A stretch of DNA of 33,648 nt from Planctomycetales bacterium (GTDB lineage Bacteria; Planctomycetota; Planctomycetia; Pirellulales; S012-138): the NCBI GenBank assembly GCA_015488215.1, contig WFOE01000228.1, positions 1 to 33,648 of the forward strand. The letters run 5' to 3'. Made by a program: the position numbers and the translations under genes. Under the pieces are notes generated by a model. It searched no databases and was not told the DNA's origin. It saw nothing but the letters and a program-made list of their open reading frames with translations. Shown one piece after another: positions 1 through 8,011 of the stretch (the first letter of the stretch is position 1; the number at the start of each line of letters is the position of its first letter).

Positions 1-137
1 CTGCCGCACCGGACATGAATGGGCTTGCGGCTTGCGCCCTGCGCCTTGCGCGGGAGCTTCCGCTCCAGCGGTAATACACTCGCTCGTGCTCGTACTCCTA
101 CTCGTGCTCGGTAGTTCGTCATCGGCAATCGCGTCGC
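1..137 (+). repeat. dispersed intergenic repeat, copy A
   Basis: Non-coding segment with the order CTGCCGCACCGGAC, GCGCCTTGCGCG, GAGCTTCCGCTCCAG, then a run of GTGCTCGTACTC-type hexamers and ATCGGCAATCG. The same blocks in the same order occur at 7634-7945 and, inverted, at 12290-12499. It carries no plausible gene, because the open frame across it is low complexity. The copy is cut by the left edge of the window. Its function is unknown. Confidence 0.7.
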
Positions 138-238
138 GGATCGGCAGCTCAGCGAGTCGGTACTCGGCGATCCGTGGACCTGATAAGCAGCCGGCGGGTG
201 CTCAGTTCCCCCCCTCGCCGGAGCCAAGCAGCCCGGGC

Positions 239-244
239 TATAAT
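239..244 (+). promoter_or_regulatory. possible -10 box of the ribBA promoter
   Basis: A perfect TATAAT lies 59 nt upstream of the ribBA start codon. No convincing -35 hexamer is found 16-18 nt further upstream, so only the -10 element is supported. The leader of about 55 nt is too short for an FMN riboswitch, and none is seen. Confidence 0.35.
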
Positions 245-303
245 GAAAATGAAATCGCCGCCGTTTTGTGCCCCGCTGATTGTTCCCTCCGCCCGGCAGA
301 GCC

Positions 304-1524
304 ATGTCGCCCGATTCCCGTTTCTCCACTGTTGAACAGGCCGTTGCGGCAATCGCCCAGGGGCGAGTGGTCATCGTGGTCGATGCCGAGGACCGGGAGA
401 ACGAGGGGGACTTCGTCTGCGCGGCCGAAAAAATCACTTGCGAGACGCTCAACTTCATGCTCAGCGGCCGGGGGCAGTTGTGCATGTCCATCCTGCCGGA
501 CGTGGCCGCCCGGCTGGAACTGGTCCCGATGGTGCAGACCAACACCGCCCCCTTGCGCACCAGCTTCACCGTGCCGGTGGACCACCGCACGGCCAAGACG
601 GGCATCACGGTTCCTGAGCGGACCAAAACAATCAAGGCCATCCTCGATCCCCGCAGCAAGCCTTCGGACTTTGTGCGTCCCGGCCATCTGTTCCCCATCG
701 TGGCCAAGGAAGGCGGAGTGCTGCGGCGCGCCGGCCACACCGAAGCGGCTGTCGATCTGGCCCGGATGGCCGGACTCAAACCGGCCGGCGTGCTGTGCGA
801 GATTCTGGACTCCAGCGGCAATCGGGCCGATCGGGAGTACCTGTTCCAACTGGCCCAGAAGCACCAGTTGCCCATCATCTCCATCGAACAACTAATCCGT
901 TACCGCCGCGTGCGGGAAAAACTGGTCCGCCGCGTGGCCGAAGCCCAACTGCCCACGCGCTACGGCATGGGCCGGATTATCGTGTACGAAGTGCAGTACG
1001 AAAACCAGAACCCGCTGGCCTTGGTCTTCGGCTCCCCGGAGGAAGTGGACGCCCCACTGGTGCGGCTCCATTCGTCCTGTTTTACGGGCGACTTGATTGA
1101 TTCGCTCCGCTGCGACTGTGGAGACCAACTGCACATGGCCCTGGCCCAAATCAGCCAGGAAGGGGCCGGCGTGCTGGTCTATCTGCCGCAGGAGGGCCGC
1201 GGGATCGGGCTGGTGGAAAAGATTAAAGCCTACCAGCTTCAGGATAACGGGTTGGACACGGTGGAGGCGAACCTGGCCCTGGGCCATCGGGCCGATATGC
1301 GGGACTACGGCATCGGCATCCAGATTCTCAAGGACCTGGGCCTGTCCCGCGTGCGACTGCTGACCAACAACCCCAAAAAGACCGACGCCTTCATCTACGG
1401 CGGCTACGACCTGACCGTGGTGGACCAGGTGCCAATCATCGCTCCCAGCAACCAGTTCCGCGTGCAGTACCTGGCCACCAAGAGGGACAAGCTGGGCCAC
1501 CGCCTGCCGGCCAACCTGGATTGA
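304..1524 (+). CDS. ribBA: bifunctional 3,4-dihydroxy-2-butanone-4-phosphate synthase / GTP cyclohydrolase II
   Basis: Cytoplasmic enzyme (406 aa) that feeds both branches of riboflavin synthesis. The N-terminal half converts ribulose 5-phosphate to dihydroxybutanone phosphate. The C-terminal half opens GTP to the diaminopyrimidine. Residues about 1-205 show the RibB signature VDAEDRENEGD (near 26-36) and RAGHTEAAVDL with H145. Residues about 206-406 show the RibA zinc site in SSCFTGDLIDSLRCDCG (C259, C270, C272), the LPQEGRGIGL loop and LTNNPKKTDAF. The ATG at 304 is chosen over an upstream in-frame TTG at 280 because the RibB fold begins directly after it. Length is normal for RibBA. It converges with the next gene with only 10 nt between stop codons. 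The second riboflavin gene, ribD, lies 6.5 kb away rather than in the same operon. Confidence 0.97.
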   Translation: MSPDSRFSTVEQAVAAIAQGRVVIVVDAEDRENEGDFVCAAEKITCETLNFMLSGRGQLCMSILPDVAARLELVPMVQTNTAPLRTSFTVPVDHRTAKTGITVPERTKTIKAILDPRSKPSDFVRPGHLFPIVAKEGGVLRRAGHTEAAVDLARMAGLKPAGVLCEILDSSGNRADREYLFQLAQKHQLPIISIEQLIRYRRVREKLVRRVAEAQLPTRYGMGRIIVYEVQYENQNPLALVFGSPEEVDAPLVRLHSSCFTGDLIDSLRCDCGDQLHMALAQISQEGAGVLVYLPQEGRGIGLVEKIKAYQLQDNGLDTVEANLALGHRADMRDYGIGIQILKDLGLSRVRLLTNNPKKTDAFIYGGYDLTVVDQVPIIAPSNQFRVQYLATKRDKLGHRLPANLD

Positions 1525-1534
1525 AGGCCAGCGC

Positions 1535-2014
1535 TCAGGCTTCCTGATCCAGCGGCGTTCCCTGCCGCCGGCGCTGTTGGTACTTCTGCACCCAAAGCAG
1601 TTGCCGTTGCAAGCGCAGCGCTTCCTGGGCCGCGGCCACCGGGTCCTCTTCTCCCAGGCGGGTTTGCCGCTGGAGAGCTTCTTCGAGCCGGTCTTGAAGA
1701 TACGCTACCAGGTCCAGCGGCTCGTCGGCCTCGTAGCCTTCCCGGTCCAGGTCCAGCCGCAACTGGCCCAGCAGGCGGTACTCGTCCTGCGAAATCATTC
1801 CCTGGCGGTAGAGCTGCTGGACCAGTTGCCCGAACTGCCGCGGCGTAATCTGCCGCAGGTCATACTGGACCAGCAACGCAGGCTCGGCGGGCACCGCCCC
1901 GGCGGCGGCCTGCGTTACCCCGGAACGCCCGGTGGCGGAAAGCCCAGCCGCATTGCCCAAGTAGTTCAACAGTCCGGCAGCCTGTGTGCCCAAAGCAGCC
2001 AGAGGGACTTGCAC
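1535..2014 (-). CDS. conserved-looking protein of unknown function
   Basis: Unrecognised 159-residue protein. It begins with GTG, supported by AAGGAG at 2024-2029 with 9 nt spacing. The first 45 residues are Ala/Gly-rich and weakly amphipathic. The rest is charged and probably helical, rich in Gln, Arg, Leu and Glu, with the segment LVQQLYRQGMISQDEYRLLG resembling a short helix-turn-helix or EF-like pair. There is no signal peptide, membrane segment or catalytic motif. It stands alone, convergent with ribBA. Codon use and the strong ribosome-binding site make it a likely real gene, but no function can be assigned. Confidence 0.65.
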   Translation of the reverse strand: MQVPLAALGTQAAGLLNYLGNAAGLSATGRSGVTQAAAGAVPAEPALLVQYDLRQITPRQFGQLVQQLYRQGMISQDEYRLLGQLRLDLDREGYEADEPLDLVAYLQDRLEEALQRQTRLGEEDPVAAAQEALRLQRQLLWVQKYQQRRRQGTPLDQEA

Positions 2015-2331
2015 CGGTAGGTACTCCTTGTGGCAGGGGGGAAACTTGCTCAGCAGACTCGGGGGGGTGTGTTTCGGAACCCGGAAAGAGCAACCCCGGT
2101 GCCATGAGTTGTGGAAAAGAAGCCTCTTTTACGTAAGCTCAGCGCCGGCTGGCTACTTGCGGCTTGCCGATAGCACCGCTGGCTTGGTCGCGGTGGGGGC
2201 TGCTATGGCAAAAACGGCGCTTGGCCCGGGCAGATTTTGCCGCTTGTCCCGACAAGAGGATGGCACGGAAACAGGGTAAGGAGGAGGTGAGGTCCCCTGC
2301 CCTTGCAAGTCGGCTGCCGCCGGGGGAAGGG
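2015..2331. other. intergenic region, nothing identified
   Basis: About 320 nt between the start of the unknown minus-strand gene and the end of aroE. Apart from the ribosome-binding site at 2024-2029, I see no convincing promoter, terminator, RNA gene or repeat. Open frames crossing it are shadows on the opposite strand of aroE. Confidence 0.5.
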
Positions 2332-3180
2332 CTACAGGCCGAAGAACTCCTCCAGGGCGTCGCGCATCACCGACACTTCCGGCTCCTGGCCCGTCCACCG
2401 CTGGAAGCAGATGGCCGCTTGATTGACCAGCATCCCCAGCCCGTTGAGCGTTCTGGCTCCCGCGGCGGCCGCTTCCTGCAGAAAGCGGGTTTCCACCGGG
2501 TTGAACACCACGTCGGCCACCACCTGGGCCAGTTCCAGCGAATGGGGATCCACGGGCACGCGGGCTTCCGGATCGAACAGCCCGATGCTGGTGGCGTTGA
2601 CCAGCACCTGGCAGGGCTGCTCCAGCACGAAGTGGTTTTCCCAGGGCTGGAATCGGGCCTGGGCAGGCGTTTTTTCGTTGAGCAGTTGCACCAGCTCCTC
2701 GCCGCGCTGGGGGGTGCGATTGACCACGGTAATCTGTTCGGCCCCGGCCTGGGCCAGCTCGACGGCGATGGCCCGGGCGGCTCCGCCGGCGCCCAGCACC
2801 ACGGCGTGGATGCCCTGGGGGTCGAGCAGTTCCTGAAGCGACATCAGGAACCCCTTGCCGTCGGCGTTGTCGCCCAGCAGTTTGTCTCCCTGGCGGTCGA
2901 TGCAGTTGACTGCTCCCATGAGCCGGGCCGTTTCGGTCAGCTCGTCCAACAGGGGGATTACGCTCACCTTGTGGGGTTTGGTCAGATTGGCTCCCCGAAA
3001 CCCCATGGCCCGCATCCCCCGGATTGCGTCCTCCAGGTCCGCCGCGTCCACCTCCAAGGTCAGATAGCGCCAGTCCAGAGCGTGGTGCTCGAAGGCCCGT
3101 TCCATCATGTACTGGGTGGGATTGCCGGCCACGGGTTTACCGAAGCAGGCCACGATGGTTTGCAGTTGGTCGTTGCTCAT
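2332..3180 (-). CDS. aroE: shikimate 5-dehydrogenase
   Basis: Reduces 3-dehydroshikimate to shikimate with NADPH, the fourth step of the shikimate pathway (282 aa, normal length). Visible motifs are the substrate-domain NLTKPHKVSV with its catalytic lysine, GAVNC, DNADGKGF carrying the catalytic Asp, the nucleotide-binding VLGAGGAARA and VNRT, VNATSIGL, and the C-terminal GMLVNQAAICFQRWTG. The ATG at 3180 starts just before the first beta strand. The open frame runs upstream, but that extension is Arg/Ser-rich and unlike AroE. The substrate loop near the N-terminus reads AGNPTQYMMERAF instead of the usual SLSPxxHN, so the two shikimate-binding serines are missing. From memory, planctomycete AroE proteins share this form. 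No close partner gene is in the same operon. Confidence 0.93.
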   Translation of the reverse strand: MSNDQLQTIVACFGKPVAGNPTQYMMERAFEHHALDWRYLTLEVDAADLEDAIRGMRAMGFRGANLTKPHKVSVIPLLDELTETARLMGAVNCIDRQGDKLLGDNADGKGFLMSLQELLDPQGIHAVVLGAGGAARAIAVELAQAGAEQITVVNRTPQRGEELVQLLNEKTPAQARFQPWENHFVLEQPCQVLVNATSIGLFDPEARVPVDPHSLELAQVVADVVFNPVETRFLQEAAAAGARTLNGLGMLVNQAAICFQRWTGQEPEVSVMRDALEEFFGL

Positions 3181-3451
3181 GGGGAGGGCACACCTGGCGT
3201 GGAAAAGAACCCCTGGCATCAAAGGGCCCCGTCGGAAGCGGAACCGCCCAGGTGCTTCCACCGGGGCAAAGGAGCGTTCTCCGGGCTTCCGGGATTCCCT
3301 TGTCAGTGTACCGCGTAGTGGTTTCGCTCGAAAAGTGCTCCCCCCGGCGCTTGCTGCAGGAGAGAAACGGTTTTCGCTCGGGAACACGGTTTCCCTCGCG
3401 GCGGCTCCCCCGGAGAAAATCCGCAAAGGGCTGGGCGTATCGATAGCGGGT

Positions 3452-3919
3452 TCAGGGAAGCGTCGGGAGGGACACCCCGATGCGGCGTGGGCGCAGGTAG
3501 CGCACCTTGGGTTCCAGTTGTTCTCGGCCAGGAAGGTCAGCCGGGTGGAGTCGTCCGAGCAGTTCCAGCCCCATCTGCCAGAACGGTCCGCCCAGGTGTT
3601 CCAGGTGCCGCACTTCGGCCAGAGCATAAAGGGGGCCATGATCCCAGAAGGCCAGCAAAAACTGGTCGTGATGGACCGGGTGGTGCAGCAGCACGCAAAC
3701 GCCGTTGGCGGCCAGGTCTTTGGTCAGGGCGTAGAACGCTTCCTCGGGACAAGGGGCGTCCTGTTCCCAGGGGGCCAGCAGCACAGGCAGCGAGCGGTTG
3801 GCCCGACCCTGTTGCCGCGAGTTGATGTCCAGCCTGGTGTAGTTGGGCGTGGTCAGGTTGATCAACCGCTGGATGAGTCGTTGCAGTTCCTGTTGCTGTA
3901 CCGGGTCTATTGCGGGCAT
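3452..3919 (-). CDS. divergent PilZ-like domain protein
   Basis: A 155-residue cytoplasmic protein. The ATG at 3919 is chosen because GAGGAG lies at 3928-3933, 8 nt upstream. A longer in-frame start at 3982 lacks such support. The N-terminal 35 residues are helical and Gln-rich. After that, RANRSLPVLLAPW followed by DLAANGVCVLLHHPV resembles the RxxxR and D/NxSxxG elements of PilZ (c-di-GMP binding). ALAEVRHLEHLGGPFWQMGL resembles the closing strands common in PilZ proteins. If the assignment is right it would sense c-di-GMP, but the second motif is degraded (D-AANG), so binding is uncertain. It sits alone between aroE and the thioredoxin-like gene, all leftward. Confidence 0.5.
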   Translation of the reverse strand: MPAIDPVQQQELQRLIQRLINLTTPNYTRLDINSRQQGRANRSLPVLLAPWEQDAPCPEEAFYALTKDLAANGVCVLLHHPVHHDQFLLAFWDHGPLYALAEVRHLEHLGGPFWQMGLELLGRLHPADLPGREQLEPKVRYLRPRRIGVSLPTLP

Positions 3920-4108
3920 GGGCACAGCTCCTCGTAACAACGGAAACCCGCTGGGCGGAAACATCACCCGGAAAAACCGCACGTTGCCCGTCCATTACAA
4001 ACCTAGCACAGGGTTTTTACGCCAGGACGGCCCAGGCTAGGTGCCTGCCGCAATGGGGTGGAACGTTCCCCGTAACCCAAGGGGGGCTTCCGGGTTGGCT
4101 CCGGCAGT

Positions 4109-4148
4109 AAAAAAACGGCTTGGGCTTTGCACCAGGCCACCCAAGCCG
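4109..4148 (-). terminator. intrinsic terminator of the thioredoxin-like gene
   Basis: Arms CGGCTTGGG (4116-4124) and CCCAAGCCG (4140-4148) form a perfect 9-bp stem. On the minus strand it is followed by seven T (A run at 4109-4115). It lies 54 nt past the stop codon of the gene at 4202-4627 and fits a Rho-independent terminator for that transcript. Confidence 0.85.
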
Positions 4149-4201
4149 CAAAAGCGCGTTGCCACCAAGGCCGCCGAACCGGCGGCTGTTGTCGTCTAAC
4201 G

Positions 4202-4627
4202 TCACGTAAAGCAAATGGCCGGCGAAGCCGAGCCGGAGCGGGACGATGCAGGGGCGGAAGACCACCGGGCCACGAGGAGTTGAACCTGCTGGGTATCCAC
4301 CGGACCAGTGTGACGGTGGAGAATAACCATCTCCCGGGCGTCGATTACGGCCAGATGCGGAAAGCGGTTGCACCCGAACGCCTTGGCAAGAGCCGCTCCG
4401 TAAGGAGTGTTCACGTTCACCCGGCAAACCACAAAGTGCTTCCGCAACAAGGCGGCGGACCTTCCCACCGGCGTGGCCCGAGAGGGTTGTGCTCCTTCTT
4501 GCAATACGACCACCAGCAGCCGCCCCTGCGCCCGAGCCGCCTTCAGGGCTTGGGCATAGTCGTCGTACTCACCGGCGACTGCCAGCGATGAACCCACCAG
4601 TCCCATCCACACGATCAAGCTACTCAT
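4202..4627 (-). CDS. secreted thioredoxin-fold protein lacking the CXXC site
   Basis: A 141-residue protein. Residues 1-19 form a signal peptide (hydrophobic SLIVWMGLVGSSLAVAG). The remainder follows a thioredoxin-like order: helix YDDYAQALKAARAQG, strand LLVVVLQEGA, then CRVNVNTPYGAALAKAFGCN and RFPHLAVID with the position-specific proline before a strand. There is no CXXC, so disulfide exchange is unlikely. The cysteines at CRVNV and FGCN are isolated. The start is firm: AAAAGGAGG at 4635-4643 lies 7 nt upstream of the ATG. It is followed by a clear terminator and appears monocistronic. It probably acts in the periplasm; its partner is unknown. Confidence 0.7.
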   Translation of the reverse strand: MSSLIVWMGLVGSSLAVAGEYDDYAQALKAARAQGRLLVVVLQEGAQPSRATPVGRSAALLRKHFVVCRVNVNTPYGAALAKAFGCNRFPHLAVIDAREMVILHRHTGPVDTQQVQLLVARWSSAPASSRSGSASPAICFT

Positions 4628-5334
4628 GCGTCAACCTCCTTTTGCTTCCGTGTGCCGCCGTGCAGGAGGAATGTGGGCCATCCAGCACCGAACCGCTATG
4701 GCTCCCCCTGGACCTAGCAGGGATACAAGCAGGTGTCGCCAGCAGAGAAGCGGCAAGGCAGAACCCGAAAGGCCGGCAAGCCGTTTTGGCTCATTCCTTG
4801 CCGAACGCCCAGAGACAGCCGATCCAGTCCTTGACCCAACCTCCCGAACAGCGGAACCCACCATGACGAGATAGCCAAGCCCTGGGTTTCTCTCGCTGCC
4901 GCATTTTCTCCAGGGCACTCAGACTGGGCAGTCTAGTCGCCTGGGGAGGAGCAGGCAAGCATTTTTCCTGAAGTGCGTATCTTTTCTGTTTTGTGCCCAG
5001 TTATCTCCCATCTACCGGGGCGTTTGGCGGCTTCGATTGCCCGCCGCAAGATCGATGACCGGGCACGAAGGGGCAGGAAGGAGTATGCTCGGGGCATACT
5101 GCGAGCGGGCCCCAGGGCGCCCCCGGAACCCCATCCCGACCGGGAGCAAGGCTCCCCGAACGCCCTGGGCTGTGGTACGATGCAGACCGTTTCGGTGCTC
5201 CCCGCCGGGAGTTTCCCAAGCGGCCAGTGCGGGACGCCCCCGCTTGTTCGGATTCAAGCGTTGCGGAAGCAAACGGTCTGTTCGCTGGGGGCCGTTGGCT
5301 GAGTTTGTTTCACTTGGTAAACGAGTCGCGATTC
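4628..5334. other. 700-nt intergenic region with a structured segment at 5082-5169
   Basis: Divergent intergenic region between the thioredoxin-like gene and the SEC-C gene, without a credible coding frame. Near its right end are stackable inverted repeats: AGTATGC (5082-5088) with GCATACT (5094-5100); CCCAGGGCG (5111-5119) with CGCCCTGGG (5161-5169); and, enclosed by the latter, GGGAGC / GCTCCC around 5142-5156. Together they could form a small RNA or a structured leader of the downstream gene. It does not contain the conserved loops of SRP RNA, tmRNA or 6S RNA that I know. The left part, 4660-5080, shows nothing recognisable. Confidence 0.4.
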
Positions 5335-7536
5335 ATGGCAACCAATGTCGATGTGTATGCTCCTTGTCCGTGCGGATCGGGCAAGAAGATAAAGTTCTGC
5401 TGCCGGGACCTGGCTCCCGAGTTTGAACGCATCGGGCAAATGCTCGAAGGAGGGCAGCGGAAGGCATGCCTGGAGCACGTCGAACGCCTGTTGCAAAAAC
5501 ACCCGCAAAACCGCTTCCTCCGCTCGTTGCAAATCGAGCTGCTCTACGCCCTGGAAGAGTATGACCGCGGGGACGAGCTAATCCAGCAGTGGGTCAAGCA
5601 GGAGCCGGAGAACCCCACCCCATTGGGTTGGAGTGCCGTTTCGCTGCTGAGTCAGGCCTACGAGGAAGAAGACGACCAGCAAGCCCGCAAGCTGTTCCGT
5701 ACGGCTTTGCTGTGGCTGCAGCGGGCATTGCAGTTCAGCCAGGATTCGGTGCCTGTAACCGTAATTCGGGCATTGACGCTGGCGGTGCGGCTGGGCCTGG
5801 AGAGGGAATGGTTCTTTCCGGCCGTGGGCCATTTGGCCATTGCGCGAATGCTGGACGTGGGCAACGCGGAGGAACTGGCGGAACTGTTTGCCGGCGCTCT
5901 GGTGGAACAAGGCATCCCGCTGCCGGTGCGTATGTTTCTGATGGATTCCCTCCCGCAGCATCCTCAAGGGGCCGAAATCCCCGGATGGGAAGACATCCAG
6001 AATCACGTGCTTCGGGGGCGGTTTCTGCAAGCCGAGCAGCAACTGGCCGAGCTGGCCGAGCAACGTCCCGAAGACGACCGCTGCTGGTATTACCTGGGGC
6101 TGATGCGTGCTTACCTGGGCGACGATCCGCGGGCCGTGGAGGCGTGGAACCGCTGCGCGGAAGTAACCTCCTCACCGCATCGGCGGATCGAAGCCCTGGC
6201 GCTAGCGCTTTGCGCCCAGGGGGTGTTTTCCGAAGGTCCCGAACACGTAGGAGTGGAAATCCCGGTCGAAGACGCCGACGCCCTGTTGGAGCAGTTGCAA
6301 GCTCTGCCCCAACTGCGTCCTACGCCTGCTCGGCTGCCGGCCCTGAATCTGGAACGGATGTTCGAAGGCGCCGCAGAGGATGCAGTCGATGAAACGAGCC
6401 CTCCGCCTCGGGCATCGTTCGACATCGTGGATGCCGAAGCCGTAGAGGAAGGGGAGGGCAAATCGCCGGTGTCGGTGGGACTGCTGTTGCTTTACGGTAA
6501 GGAAACCGACCGGCCCGCCCGAGTGCAAATGATTGGTGCCCGCTGGAAGACCGAAGAAGCGCCCCCGGAATGGAAGGCCATCGCCGAGCAAGTGCCCCAG
6601 TTACGGTGGCGCCCCGAAGACGTGATTGGGATGGGCACCTCGCCGTTCCATCGCTGGCTTTCCCCAAGGCTGATTGAAAGAGAAGCGCTGGACCCGGCTC
6701 AGAAAATCCGCTTCTACGAATACCGTCTGCGGCGCTGGACCGAATCGCACCGCCTGCCTCAGTTGGGCAACCGCACGGTGGCCGAGGCGGCTCGGGACGC
6801 CCAGAGTCGGGACCTGGCCCAGGCCATGTTGCTGCTGGTCGAGGGATACTCCGACCAGGCTTGGCTCCTTCCCGCGGTGGACGTGGATGCGCTTCGCCGC
6901 GAGCTGGGACTGGAACCTCCGCCGCCGGTTCGAGCCGAAACCGAAGAAGAACTGGCGTGGATTTCCCCCTGCTGGCTGCATCGCCTGGACACCTCGGCGT
7001 TTACGGTGCCGGTGTGGGAAAGGGCACTGAACAAGGCCAGGCTTCTGGCTTTCCGCCGGGCGGCTCGCAACCTGGCCCTGGCGTGCCTTGCCTCTGGAGC
7101 TTGGAAAGAAGCCCCGGGGCTGGCCCAACAAGTCGCCAAGGCCCTGATCGAAGCCGAGCCGGAGCCGGAAAAGGCCAGGGAACAGGTCGAGGCAATCTAC
7201 CAGGAAATAAAGAACCGAACGGAGTTCGACGACGACGCCTGCGCCGTCTGGGACGGATTGCGGCTGGGAGCCCTGATGCGAGGCGGTCCGCAGTACGTTC
7301 CGCAGATGGTGGAGATTGCCGACCACATACTGCACACGCACCGCCGCCATCCGGAAGCAGTGGCGGTGGCAACCCAGACCATGAGTCTGGTCCAGATGGT
7401 GGCCCAATTGATTCAGTCGGCCCAAGGACAGCAAGAACAGCAAGTCCCGGCTCCCCGAGAAGAATCCGGGCTGTGGACTCCCGACCAGGGACAGCCCCCG
7501 GTGGCCAAGCCCCAGAAACTTTGGACCCCGGACTAA
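5335..7536 (+). CDS. SEC-C motif protein with TPR-like helical repeats
   Basis: A 733-residue cytoplasmic protein. It opens with a zinc-binding SEC-C motif, CPCGSGKKIKFCC (C11, C13, C22, C23), which in SecA and other proteins binds zinc and contacts ribosomes or partners. Residues about 35-270 form TPR-like helix pairs (LLQKHPQNRFLRSLQIELL, YYLGLMRAYLGDDPRAVEAW). A mid region (about 330-420) is acidic and probably disordered, and the C-terminal half is again helical. The tail repeats WTPDQGQ / LWTPD. The ATG at 5335 is used because the SEC-C motif normally sits at the extreme N-terminus; an upstream in-frame ATG would add 36 unrelated residues. It is a single gene, with a possible structured leader upstream. 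The exact role is unknown; it may be a scaffold or ribosome-linked factor. Confidence 0.8.
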   Translation: MATNVDVYAPCPCGSGKKIKFCCRDLAPEFERIGQMLEGGQRKACLEHVERLLQKHPQNRFLRSLQIELLYALEEYDRGDELIQQWVKQEPENPTPLGWSAVSLLSQAYEEEDDQQARKLFRTALLWLQRALQFSQDSVPVTVIRALTLAVRLGLEREWFFPAVGHLAIARMLDVGNAEELAELFAGALVEQGIPLPVRMFLMDSLPQHPQGAEIPGWEDIQNHVLRGRFLQAEQQLAELAEQRPEDDRCWYYLGLMRAYLGDDPRAVEAWNRCAEVTSSPHRRIEALALALCAQGVFSEGPEHVGVEIPVEDADALLEQLQALPQLRPTPARLPALNLERMFEGAAEDAVDETSPPPRASFDIVDAEAVEEGEGKSPVSVGLLLLYGKETDRPARVQMIGARWKTEEAPPEWKAIAEQVPQLRWRPEDVIGMGTSPFHRWLSPRLIEREALDPAQKIRFYEYRLRRWTESHRLPQLGNRTVAEAARDAQSRDLAQAMLLLVEGYSDQAWLLPAVDVDALRRELGLEPPPPVRAETEEELAWISPCWLHRLDTSAFTVPVWERALNKARLLAFRRAARNLALACLASGAWKEAPGLAQQVAKALIEAEPEPEKAREQVEAIYQEIKNRTEFDDDACAVWDGLRLGALMRGGPQYVPQMVEIADHILHTHRRHPEAVAVATQTMSLVQMVAQLIQSAQGQQEQQVPAPREESGLWTPDQGQPPVAKPQKLWTPD

Positions 7537-7633
7537 GGGGGGAGCCGTCGGTCTTTGAGCAGACACAGATGGCGGAGCTCCCCGGCGAGCCGTCAGCTTC
7601 GGGGAACGTGGGGGCTGGGGGGATGGAGGGATG

Positions 7634-7945
7634 CTGCCGCACCGGACGAGAATCGGCTTGCGCCGTGCGCCTTGCGCGAGGAGCTTCCGCTCCAGTGGAA
7701 AAGCAAGCGTGGGTACTCGTGCTCGTACTCGTGATTCGTAATCGGCAGCTCGTTACCGGCGATCGGCAATCAGCGAGCCGCCGACTTCAGTCGGCGGTGC
7801 ACGGCACGGCCGTGTGCGACTAGGAGCTTCTGCTCCGATGCAAGAACAAACGCTGATTCTCGCCTTCGGCGAGCCGGAAGCGTAAGCTTCCGAAGGCGCC
7901 CGTGGCCGAAGCCATTGGGAGCTTCCGCTCCAGCGGTAAAAATCA
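7634..7945 (+). repeat. dispersed intergenic repeat, copy B (longest copy)
   Basis: Same blocks as copy A: CTGCCGCACCGGAC, GTGCGCCTTGCGCGAGGAG, CTTCCGCTCCAGTGG, CTCGTGCTCGTACTCG and ATCGGCAATCAGCGAG. It continues with a hairpin CCGCCGACTTCAGTCGGCGG (7776-7795) and further GAGCTTCNGCTCC units near 7825 and 7920. It fills most of the 475-nt gap between the SEC-C gene and ribD. It has no coding potential and no transposase. An expanded or mobile non-autonomous element is possible. Confidence 0.7.
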
Positions 7946-8011
7946 ACAAGAAATGTCGGCACTCGCCGGGCGAAAGCCCGGGCCGGCCGCACAGAGCATT
8001 TCTCACGGTCT

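Noticed and set aside
245-303. Possible FMN riboswitch upstream of ribBA
   Set aside because: The leader is too short and lacks the conserved FMN riboswitch loops. The 200 nt before ribD also lack them.
2164-3318. Plus-strand open frame of 384 codons over aroE
   Set aside because: Antisense shadow of a clear aroE; no domain or start signal.
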